From positions 8,471,711 to 8,535,710 of the forward strand of contig NC_031496.1 of NCBI RefSeq assembly GCF_000237925.1: 64,000 nt of DNA, written 5' to 3'. Source of the DNA: Schistosoma mansoni (Eukaryota; Platyhelminthes; Trematoda; Strigeidida; Schistosomatidae). The notes below the pieces were generated by a model. The model was given only the letters and a program-made list of their open reading frames with translations. It did not search any database and was not told the origin of the DNA. The position numbers were made by a program, and so were the translations under genes. Positions 47,313 through 58,300 of the stretch are shown here, one piece after another (position 1 is the stretch's first letter; each line of letters starts with the position of its first letter).

Positions 47313-49349
47313 TGAGCGTCCACACCTGGTGAATTTTGCATTAGTTCAAGAAGTCTTCGAGTCTGATGGTTGGTTTTGAAGTGTCGCTGGGACGTCACCG
47401 AGTCTTAGATATATCAGTCCCTAGGCTAAACTACTTCTGCTTTACAGCACAAGCCACTGACCGTTTGAGAATCTATAGAACATTGTCAATTTCAAGGATA
47501 ACTAACACTGATTAATCACTCGCTTGCCATCAGTCCAGGCAAGGATTCAGGCAAAGATATATAAAGTTTTACTGAAATTTAAAATTCAACCCCTTAAGTA
47601 CTAAAATTTTGTTTTCGCTGAACACATTTTGCGTGCACTTAAACAGTAAATGCAAAAACAGAAAGACTCTTTATTATGCTTTGTATCTATGTTTAGAAGA
47701 GACAAAAATAGTACCAAAATGGTAGTGAGCTTAAGTGCCATCCTACTCGTGCTTCTTGAAATGTTTAACGTTTTGTGTATGAATGTTACATTCATTTTTA
47801 TACTAAATATACAAGTGATTTACACCCAAACAATCCAACGAAAACTATAAGTCCAAAACAACAATATAGAGATAGTTATAACAAAGGAACGAATAATCTT
47901 CAGTTGAGATGAATGGTGTGTGCAGGATAGGCCAGTGAGATTGAACATCGTCCCATGTATTTCCGCTAATAGAAGAAAACAGCAATGAAACTGGGTGGGT
48001 GAACTTCCCAAATAACGACAAACTATGATAATAATCTGGATTGTTACCATGTCCGGCCAAACCAAATATTTATGTGGAACCAAACATTCATCACTTGGAA
48101 TTTTAAGTCACCATTTGCTTTCTAATTATTTTATAACTATACTGCGTCAATTCATCAGGCTCACCTAACTCGACTGATTTTTTCTCGAAGAGGCAAACTC
48201 TTTCCGATTTATGATCTTAGTATGACTCAAGGGACAGGTGAGTATATAACTGTTAGCCGGACGGAAGGCAGGAAAATCATACCTCACTAAAATGGCTTTA
48301 ACAGCCTGTTGGCTGAACTTCATTAGATATTCTTGTCTTATTTTCTCACATCCCATTCTATTCCTAGGTTAGACTCTGATAGAGAGGACGGGCAAAACAA
48401 GCCATATGCGATTATTCGTGAAAAAAAGGTAAGCGATGCAGTGATAAGATAACAAGTCAGTAAGTTATATGGCGCACACAATCTGCCCCCGATTATTGAC
48501 TGACTGGTAGCCGCCGTTGTTTGTAAATGTAAGAAGGTCAAACAGAACGAGTTTAAGTAATTCTCGACTAGGTTGTGGAGACCAATATGACATGTTTTTA
48601 TCTAATAAGTTGATGGAGACCAAATTTTTACAGAAGTTGGTTCTAGAAGGTATTTGGCTAACAACTTGGGTCAGGTGGTTAAGAATTGCCTGAAAACATC
48701 CTACTAATCTTAAATCACTATAGCTCAAGTATTCACTCAGTTCCTCATTTCAATTAATCGCTATATTCCCTATTATCCTACAACGAATGTTGAAATTCTT
48801 TTATATTTGAACTCATAACCTCGCGCCACGGTTGTCCGATTCCACGATCCAAATAAAAACCTACAGTAAACACTGGTCTGGCTTTTCCCATCTATAAAAT
48901 GAGTAATAACTACCAGCAGTAACTTGACGTTTTCTCCCTAACCTTCTCATAGTAACACTTTTCTTCAATAATGTCATGCTTTTCCTAAATGGTCATCAAA
49001 TTAACCAGTGTCTGGACATGGCGAAAGGATAATTCACGTTTGGTGTTAACCGCATCATGTAACTTCGACGTAAGCTAAATCGCGTTATTATCGTCCTACT
49101 TGGGTATACAGTGACACTCAAACAGATCACCAACGTTGGTGATGCACTAGTCTAATGTATTATTGTTGTGCTTCGTTGTTGGGGTTCACTGTGGCCTAAG
49201 ATGTTACGGATTAAGGAACGAAAATGATTGAGCTACTCTAATGTGATCGGCTTTCTTTGGAACTGACAACGGTTAAACATCTCCAACATACCAAACCTGG
49301 ACAGCCTATACAGGAAAACGAGATTGCATGTAGTGGATATTTGTTATAG

Positions 49350-49413
49350 GACGAGCGACTGTGACGAAACTGGTACAAAAGCTGCTACTATGGTAGCAGA
49401 ATATGACTTTCAG
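49350..49413 (+). CDS. Possible exon, protein not recognised
   Basis: A 64-base block after TTTGTTATAG and before GTATGT, encoding TSDCDETGTKAATMVAEYDF then Q. A following open piece (KVFEWLPSLKRFKPFQ, then stop, near 49489-49539) could be a terminal exon after a 75-base intron. Family unknown. Confidence 0.35.
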
Positions 49414-49539
49414 GTATGTAACAATTTGGCAAACTGGAAAAATTGACAATCAATCAGAGGTCAAAAGTCGTGCGGAAAATCGTATTGACAGAAAGTGTTC
49501 GAGTGGCTACCGTCCCTGAAGAGATTTAAGCCCTTCCAA

Positions 49540-51539
49540 TAAATTTCGATTCTTCTTGCAACCGCTTTAGAATCTCTTCTGTAGCTCACATTCTAAGTTC
49601 TCCCTCTTAGATTTATGTTGGGAATGGACGTAAAAAAATTTTTCTGAGATGTTTAAGCTGTTTTGTAGTATTTTACTTCATTATAGGTTCAGTTCTGATA
49701 TTCCTATGGTCCGAGATATACAGAATCACTATATTCACAGTTTCTACAGATATGTCGAACTTTCGAGCAACGACTGATATTATAAAGTTTTGTGAAGCTC
49801 TTTCCATAACACATTTGCACTTTAGAAGTAAAGAGGTAAAACTATGTGTCCCTTAATGATGGTAATGACAAATGAAACTGACAGCATGGAGAGAAACTCC
49901 GCCATCAAACTGGTTAGGAATCAACTTTAAACTTACTGCGCCTCGTTTACTAGGACGGGGTGCTTTGTCACCTTCAACACACGGTTTTTAATTTTGGGGA
50001 GGCGGCGTCACTATGCATACATTAGGTTTGGTAATCTGATAGGCCAACTACTTTTGGCTCTACCGTAACCTCCATAAATTTGTAATGTACATCTTGGTTA
50101 CATAATTGTTATGAGCTACAAGTTATAACTTGAGGTTCTGTAAACACTCGTTAGATGGAAGCTTTATGGTTTCGGCGTCATTAACTATTACACTACTGGG
50201 TTTTAGCAAGTTTGACATCTCACCCTTGGCTTGTGAGAAAGAGGTTACATGATGGTTTAGGAACCTATCTTATAAATAACTCATAATGGTACCAAAGTAC
50301 GTCTTCCTTTGAAGCCTATGTTTGACTGTTACTGCCTTCTTCAACATTTTTAGACTTGCTGCCTTTCTCAGACTACTGAAATTAGCAGATGAATCGCCGC
50401 AGTCGGTAGCTTTTTGCAAGTCAGTTATTTAGGCCATACTAGTCTTAGTACATATACCATCGGCTGAGCACTCTAGTTCAAGCCGTCAGACGCAGGTCGT
50501 CTAATAAATAGATAGCTTCGACACTATGTGCTACGATGCCTCTGCCTAGAATTTAAATATACCTTTCATCTCCATCATATTCGATTTCTGATTTAGTTGG
50601 CATTGGGATCATTTCGCACAAAAATTGGTTTTGATGGTGGTACTGTCATATCTCAATGCTTCTGCGTTACTTTCAGAATTGGTATCTTTTCAACGTGGCA
50701 ACTATATCCGTTATTGTCTGTTTTTTTCTTCATCCGATGCCTGCACACAGTTTTAATGTAAAAGTCCGAGTTAGCATGTTATAGGTTGTCTTAAGAGAAT
50801 AGCCAATCCAGCATAAAATTAGAAACATGAGTCTGAATAGTGAGTGTAGGAGAACAGATTCAATGTCACAGATTGATTGATTTCTTCTCAGGTATAAAGA
50901 GCCTGATACAAACCAAATGTTCTGCCTTACAAACACGAGTGGATTGAAGTCATCGCCCTCACCATCAACGCTTGATGGTCAGTAACTCCACCCTCCCTCC
51001 TTTTGTGATGTTAGGCTCATTTAAGCTTTTTTGGATATATATCATACCTCACACAATGCTCTGTGTTTCACATCCTGTTGGAAAATACTATTTCCAAAGT
51101 ACCATTTTACAAGCTTATCAGACAGTTACAAATTATGGACTGTGTGTAAGGCTTCGATACAATACTTTAATTGACCATAGTATAGGCTGCCAATCAGATT
51201 ATAGGCATTAAGAAGGGTATAATGTAGGATAGTTGCTTACCAAAGTAGGTGGAAAAGTGTAGATATATATTAGTTACAGATAAGGTAGGATAACGAGTGC
51301 TGAAATAATATTAATGGGAATGTAACATAGTGTACAGGAGAGTTTCTTTTGACTTTTTAGGGTATTTGTAAGCGTCATTTAGCGACCGAGTATTGATAGA
51401 TCCAGTGAGTTGACTGTTTATTTCAATTTAAAAAAAATTAGGTGTGTGGAGTATCTAATACAACTACAAAGGAGGGAAATAAGGCAATTCAGTTTATATA
51501 TGTAGAGAACCTATTATGTTTTTGTGAGTCGCGGATGTA
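49540..51539. other. Nothing recognised
   Basis: Two kilobases of AT-rich sequence without an exon chain, repeat or RNA gene that I can support. Short frames only. Confidence 0.35.
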
Positions 51540-52214
51540 TAAGTTTGTGCTAGATCTGTGCAAGTGGCGGCTTGATCAATAAGTCCTACAAATGTATGTA
51601 ATTTATCTGTCATGCGTATTGCAGAGGGAAGATTGTTCCATAATAATGCATACTTGATGAGGAAGAGGTTTTTCCGAGTTTTTGATCTATATTCCTCAAC
51701 TTTGACTGTGGATACTTTGTCTCGAAAATTATATTCATATGAGTCTTAGTAGAGAACTATATTACATGTGGAATAAGTAAGGTTTTTGAGGATTTTGAAA
51801 TAGAGAATGAAATTGGACCTAAGCTCTCTTCTCCGGAGGGGTTCAAGTTCAAAGATATGGGATCGGGATTTGTAGTCAATGAGTGAGTCGTTCTTAAGTA
51901 TTTTGCGAGTGAAATTTCGTTGTATTCCTCCCACTTCAAGTATATCGGATGGGCGTAAGTTTGAAAAATAAGAACGAGCAGTATTCGACGACAGGTCTGA
52001 CACAGACTTCATAAAGAATGATTTTAGTTTCGTTTTGAAAGAAATTACGAAGAATGAAGCCAAGCAATCTCCGCATTTGAGATGCTTTGGTTGAGATATG
52101 TTCTGAGAAGTTAAGACTGTCTGAGTAATGTACCCGTATGTCAGTTACTGATGTCAGTCTGGGCAATGTGTTCTTTCTAAGAGCTAGTTTTATTTTTAGA
52201 GACGTAGTCTCCAA
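51540..52214 (-). mobile_element. CR1/Jockey-type LINE, 3' fragment
   Basis: The minus strand encodes VTDIRVHYSDSLNFSEHIST, RRLLGFILRNFFQNETKIIL and VCVRPVVEYCSF, then (frame changed) FHSQNT and KNLTYSTCNIVLYE-like sequence. This is the C-terminal region that follows the reverse transcriptase in CR1/Jockey-type LINEs (LGV-x-D-x-L-F-x-H-I then VRP-x-LEY-x-S). Catalytic parts are missing and the frame is broken in several places. Confidence 0.78.
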
Positions 52215-52849
52215 TACATAGCCGACTGCATTTTTCTGTGTTGAGCTCTAACCTTCAGCGTTTGTACCAGTTGTCTACCATGTTGAGTTCATGTTGGTTG
52301 TTTGTATAGCACCACTTACATCGCAAAAGTCAGTTTTATAGATGACTTTCAAGACATCAGTGTAGAGGTAGGTCTTACTTGTGGTAAAGCACTTGCGTAT
52401 ATCGTTGATTGCTTATCACGTAGCAACTGAGAATACTTACATTATGGTTTGATCTCCTGTATGTCAAAAAGTTGAACGCGGGAACACTTGTACTTCCCGG
52501 GAAGTGTGTGTTTGCTAGTGGTTGTTTTGACAAGTTGACCACGCAGTTGTTTATGTTTTCTTCTATGGGTGGTTTTGAGATCTTGATTAGTTTATTCTTT
52601 GTTCTCTGTGTCGTTTGCCTGATGCCTCAATGGTTGTTGTCAAGATTTCCAAATATTCTGTCGTGAGTATGCTTTGTAGCTTCCTTTTTTATTCCTCTAT
52701 GACGTTGGTATTTGTGGATCTTTTTAATGTGAATCCGTTATCATAAGGTGTACCATTTTTCCTCCACTTTGCTCAGCTATTCTTTATCGCATTGGGCAGT
52801 TGATTGGAGGTTTGTATTTTACACTTCTTGGTAGAACATGATGACGAGG
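52215..52849. other. Between LINE fragments, nothing clear
   Basis: No supported feature. It may belong to the flanking retroelements. Confidence 0.3.
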
Positions 52850-53870
52850 ACACTTTTAGACAAAACAAAGGTGTTCTTGGGTGTAAGCCTGCCTTTTGGC
52901 GAAATTCTTCCATTTTTGAACAACGAGAAGCGTACTACGCTCATATGATTTTGAAATGGTAGAGAATATTTGTAGCTCAGGTGGGTGATTATGATGGAAT
53001 TTTGTTCTCTGAGCTGGATGGTTTGATCGTGTGGCTCTCGTCGTTCTTCTGAACGACATCATAATCAAAAACCTCGGGTAGAAATGGTGTTCGAATTTCT
53101 CCACATGCAGTTCACAGCTTGTCCTGTACACTTTGATGTTGGTTGGTCCTTGTTGATCTTAAGTCTGTCATTGTTTACTTCTTTGTTTTGATTGTATCTC
53201 CCATAGGTTTGACTTGTGGTCCTATGTTTGTGCATAATTCTTCTGATTGGTTGATAAATTGGATTGATTTCAATGTGCTTGTATATTGCTGATTGACCTC
53301 AGTATCAAGCTTCTGAAAATTCTCTGGTGTTTTCGGAATTGCCTCTATCCGAATTCTCCACATTTTTCCAGTCGAATGTGTGTCCACAGTTGTCCACGTG
53401 CATTGATATAAGTGAAGACATATCATGATGTTTGACTGCTAATTGATGTTCATGCACGATGAAGAGGACGCCCGTTTTGTCCAATGTAGTGTTTTTGCAG
53501 TTGGCACAGTTTATTTTGTAGATGATGTTTGATTTTTCTACTTTTTTCATTTCATCTTTTGGTTTACATAGCTTTGTTTGTGGCGATTTTGTTGGTTTGT
53601 GTGCAACACCTATTCCGAAGGTTTTCAGAAGTTTCGTTTTAGTTTCTGATACGCCTTTTATGTCAAGTAAGGTGGTCTGTTTGTTGATTGCCGTACTTGA
53701 CTTTGTTTCTGATGACGGGTGGAGCCAGAATTTTTCGGCGATGTTGGTTGGTTATCCGTTCTTTTGAAATATTGTCTTCATTTTTCGTGCCGCAAGTGTG
53801 TTTCAGTGTGTCCTCTCCCTCTTGAACAAAGTTTGTACGCACTTGATTTTGTGAGTTCTTGAGTTGTTGC
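52850..53870 (-). mobile_element. Penelope-like element, 3' third with GIY-YIG region
   Basis: Minus strand: a linker (IFQKNGYPTNIAEKFW, near 53760; VAHKPTKSPQTKLCKPKDEM, near 53600) leads into KVEKSNIIYKINCANCKNT and VHEHQLAVKHHDMSSLISMH (53545-53430). This is the GIY-YIG endonuclease layout of Penelope-like elements. The 3' untranslated part (53160-52850) matches the fragments at 26459-27180 and 27190-27510. The reverse transcriptase is missing, so this is a truncated, old copy. Confidence 0.78.
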
Positions 53871-53879
53871 TACTGTGAT

Positions 53880-54230
53880 TGAGAATTCTATCTGTATGGT
53901 ACCATCGGCTAATGAACAGTCTAATATTTCTACACAACGCAATACGTGGACTCACATTTCTAACCTCCTGCCCAACCATGATCTATGACCCAGTCTACAA
54001 ACTCAGAAACAACGCATATACACTGCTTACAGTAAAACACTATGTTTTTACTGTGCCGTATAGCTTATTTTGGAATAGGTTGCCAATACCTATCCGTAAC
54101 TGTGACACTACCATCAAATTCAAAGCACTAATAACACTGTTACTTGATACTAAGGAGCTTCGTCAACTATTCCCTGAACCTCCTCCCACCATTGAGGCAC
54201 TTTATTGTGGACCGCCTTATATCTAGACCG
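53880..54230 (+). mobile_element. LINE reverse-transcriptase C-terminal fragment
   Basis: An open frame ends FWNRLPIPIRNCDTTIKFKA and LITLLLDTKELRQ, then a stop at 54224-54226. The pattern Y-S-x-F-WN-x-LP-x-x-IR-N followed by FK-x-L is the usual end of CR1/Jockey-type LINE proteins. About 250 bases after the stop may be its 3' UTR. It abuts the antisense Penelope-like fragment. Confidence 0.6.
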
Positions 54231-54479
54231 GTCATGAATATAACGGCCCCCACTTGTCACTGATATAAATATAACCAAATGATAGAACACATGGTTTATC
54301 CTCTCCCATTATCCATCGATTATTATTTGTGCCATTATGCTCCTACTCCTCGCTTTCAAATGAGCAATCTCTCTAATGCTTAAAATAGCATTATTCTTCC
54401 TAAGCGTCATGTCCTTTTTTCCATTACAAATAGACAGATAACTCACTAATCTCATGGATGATGATCTATCATGGCCGAT

Positions 54480-56071
54480 CATAGGAAGCTAATGTCCTAA
54501 ATTCTTGTGAGTTGCCTAATGTTTTGTTTTCTTATCCCGAAAATTTACAATCGTAAACTCTTTCATATTCTTTGATTTGCTATCTGTCCTTACCATAGCC
54601 AAACCACATATAATTTTATCAGTACCTTATAACTTATAGCCTTAGTTTTCTTCATAGCACTGTGATATGCCAAATGGATGTCTAACTCACAATACAGAGG
54701 CTTCAGTCGTCTGACTTGCTTGTAACATAGGACTAGTAGAGACAGTGTATTCCAACAAAGGGCTTAGATTGAAGCAATATTCATGAGTATTACATTATTT
54801 TAAGGTCGAGTATATAAATACTGGGGTGGTTTATGGTCAATATGTGACAACCAGAAAAGGTCAAAAATATTGAGCGCGGGAACCAGCAATCAGGGTGTCA
54901 AGGAACGGCCATGCAGGCTTAGTCACTCCACATAACGCAATGCTTTTTGTATGGAGTATATTACTCTCTTCCCAGCCCAAATGTATTCTTCAGAAGCGTT
55001 AGACGTCATATTGCTGATCGTCACGATAGGAAGAGTTAGTGTAGAAAATGATGCGATTTCCACATAAGATCTTATCAATTAAATATTCACATCATGACTA
55101 ATCTAAGATTTTCAGATTAGATATGTTATTAGAATAGTGTTAACATCGAATGATACCATAGCTTCACATTTAATAACAATAATGAATTACTCTCAAATAA
55201 CAGCCTGTCACATGAGGCATGCTGGTTTATAGGTGCTATCAAATTGTTCCAGATCATACAAACCTCACTGTAATGCGTTATTCAGTTGGAAAGACATTTT
55301 GTAAGGTACATCATTCACAGGATCAGAAGGAAAATACTTCTCACATATAGATGCAAATAATTCCTACTGTCAACATGAAAGGAACTGGAGTACATTTTGA
55401 AGTTGCTTTGATTTGCGACAAAAGTCACCTTGCAAATTTTGATCATTTTGAATCTACACATGTGAAATGAAAAAAATTAACTTTTTCACCGATGATGCTA
55501 AGGTTGACTTCAATAAAGCTTCAACTACCAAGCCAGTTTTTTCTTTATTCAGGGAACAGGAAAAAGAGTATGTTTTACAGTACAAACGTTTTGGTTGTAA
55601 CCTTGAATTAACTGCACTTCCTACAGAGTAATCCTATTACAAGAGAAAGTGAACAATTAAGCTTCAACAACGTTCACTCATGACCCTATGAAATCGATAA
55701 AAATGAAAATGATCTCAAATAACTTCGACAAAAAGGAAGAAAATCATTTATGTATCAGCATACCGTTTTCAGTACTATATTTTAAAACTACACATAAACA
55801 TAAACTTTCAGTTTCTTTTTGAAACGCCTCCATTTATAAAGTTCTTTGTTCATTCATACCATATTTACGCTCGTTTTCTTTAACTTATTAGACTGCTCTT
55901 GATTGAAAAGTACCCTAGTAAAAGATAATTAGACCAAGTGATCATACCTTAACTAATCCACCACAAATGACTTAACTCCAGTAGTCATGAACATTATCTG
56001 GTTTGCTTGGCGTCCTTTCTTTTTCTTACCCCCTTTTTCACTCCCCTGAAGATTTGTCACCGAAGAGACAT
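54480..56071. other. Intergenic, nothing recognised
   Basis: AT-rich with no supported gene. It presumably contains the promoter of the membrane-protein gene at 56072. Confidence 0.35.
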
Positions 56072-56572
56072 ATGGAGCGGGTGACTTCGTCCTGCCCCAT
56101 CATTAGTGTGTCAGATATTCCGGAGGGATATAAGGATGCAGTTTCTAGAAGCTCTCAACTTTTCGTGGATTTATTCTGGACCATCAGTTGCACGTCGCAA
56201 CGCAACCTCCATAAAAACGTTAAAACTTTCCTATTGACAATCGGAGTCTTACTAATATTATTTGCATTCATATGTGTTATATCCGGGTTTTTGCTCTCTT
56301 CCGTTATTGAAGCACGGTATGTCAATCTACTTGTAACTTACGAACCCAAAATAACAGTTGAACCAAACTCCAATTCAGGCACCAAAATTTATTCGCAAAC
56401 TACAGACAATCGACCCAAATGTCGTCCTAACAATGATCATAACAATAACATAACAAACCTTCAATGTTTTAGGTTCCCGGAACAAAAACGTCCAAATGCC
56501 AGACCGAAGACAAAGGTAAATCAAGATGTTCGATGTCGACGATATAAACAAACAAGTTCAGAAGTTGATTAA
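56072..56572 (+). CDS. Single-pass membrane protein, unknown function
   Basis: I do not recognise this protein. From the ATG at 56072 it has 166 residues (the frame is open from 56003 but without an earlier ATG). Residues 1-50 are soluble (PIISVSDIPEGYKDAVSRSS). One strong membrane segment lies at about 53-75 (FLLTIGVLLILFAFICVISG), flanked by a Lys/His-rich N side and a longer C-terminal tail. The tail is Asn/Pro/Lys-rich with four cysteines and many basic residues (FPEQKRPNARPKTK). There is no signal peptide, so a signal-anchor topology is likely. A pyrimidine-rich stretch ending CCCCTGAAG at 56051 could be an acceptor, so this may be the last exon of a longer gene. AATAAA follows at about 56812. 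Confidence 0.5.
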   Translation: MERVTSSCPIISVSDIPEGYKDAVSRSSQLFVDLFWTISCTSQRNLHKNVKTFLLTIGVLLILFAFICVISGFLLSSVIEARYVNLLVTYEPKITVEPNSNSGTKIYSQTTDNRPKCRPNNDHNNNITNLQCFRFPEQKRPNARPKTKVNQDVRCRRYKQTSSEVD

Positions 56573-58300
56573 AACAAACACATCCAAAAACACTGTGCAC
56601 TTATTAATATTCAACATAAAATTTTCTAATCAGTAAAATGTCTTCGCTTCTCCTGTAACAATATGAGGGGAGTGTTATTCCCCACAATTCTATCACCAAT
56701 GTACCTTATAAAATATTAACTTGAGTAACCTACTACAGTGAAAACCGTATCTCCTATGACAATTTGATCTTGCCTGTAAATCGGCGTGCCTCAAGTGGCA
56801 GACTGTTATTTGAGAATAAATTATTGTTACCTCCTCTGTGTGAGGTCTTATGGATTAGGTATATCTAGCCTGATGTGACTATAATCTACTATATTGGATT
56901 GTCTATCGTTCCAGTAGCATAGATAAGTACGCTCATACCAACCAAGATCTGAATCCTACATTTCCATGTGAACCATATCAGCCAATCAACCAGACTAAAC
57001 TCACAAGCATGTTAAACAACTGGGACTATAAAAAAATGGAAATCATAAAAACGGAACATATGTGTCTGTAAAACGGTACTGAATATTAATTAAACTAACC
57101 ATTTACGTCTTATGTAGCTGTAAATCATAAATATGCGTGACCTGTGTCAATGATTTTGGTCCAATTAAATTGGACTACGATGATATGACCTCCTAGGTCA
57201 TAGTCGAAGTCACTCCCGCAGTTGATAACTAAGCTGATTTTTCTTATTGGGATAAACAAGCTAACTGGCTCTCTTGATAATTAGCTAGAAAAAACAGTCT
57301 CTGTGGGAAACAGGATATATTAGTAATAACATGTTGGAGGAGTACGAAGTAGGCTTATTGCCGCATTTGCTGTGCGTTGATTGTCCCTGCACTTAACGTG
57401 GGTGTTCATCACCCAGAGATCTGGTTGTTGGGTGATTTGGCTAGAGTCAGTGACATTTCGCTGGCTTTACATGACCATCGCCACTTTAGGATCACGGAAA
57501 TCTGTACTTGGTAGTCTTTTAAGAAGAACTTTAGATATGAGTAGATATGAAACCTGTAAGCCGAGGAAACCCATAACAATGTCATATATGCTTCCGTGAA
57601 AAGGTATCTGATTCAATCGTAATTAGAGAACAGGAGCTCAGTGAAAAGGCTTTTTTGATTTTGAGGTAGACCATATGAGCATTGGTTCCGGTGATTGGGG
57701 CTATTCCTCCTTGACTGAATAAAAACACGTAATGATTTTACTACAACTAATAATTTCTTAGGTAGTCTGGGTTATCTAAATAGAACAATCCCATGTGAAA
57801 ACTACGTCAGGGATCCGTGGGCGAACCTCAGCAGAACTGCGAATTAAATGGCTCAAGTTGAAATTTTGTCTAATCCTTCATTTCTGTGAGTGAGTGGTTC
57901 ATGGAATTCCTTCAGAAGTATCGATACCATAAACTCTCCTTAGTATATTGCTTTAAGAAAGAGACAGAAAATTATGTATTATTTCACGAAATACTCTTCC
58001 AGAACAGGGAAGGTAGTCAGAGGCATGGGTCGAGAGGCTATTGAAGCCAAAAATCCTTACAAGACGTCGTTATATATTGCTCCATTCCTCGTTGTCCCCT
58101 TATTCCAGTTCTATTTGTCCATAAGATTTTTCTTCTAGGTGTTCTGAACTATTACTTGGCAAAATAAAAATTAATTAACTGGTTTATATTTACTGATCAC
58201 AAAGAGTGTTGTGGTTAAATTAGGAAACCAAACGAGAACACAATTAAATGTTGAAACCGCTCACTATGAACTTGTCTGAATACGGGCTCAGGTTACGGTG
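56573..58300. other. Upstream region of CDC45
   Basis: Contains the putative poly(A) signal of the preceding gene at about 56812 and presumably the CDC45 promoter. No other exon or repeat was recognised. A 219-base open frame near 57381 has no splice support or homology that I recognise. Confidence 0.4.

Noticed and set aside
57381-57599. 72-codon frame upstream of CDC45
   Set aside because: No similarity to the CDC45 N-terminus, which is fully accounted for from 58301; no splice support.
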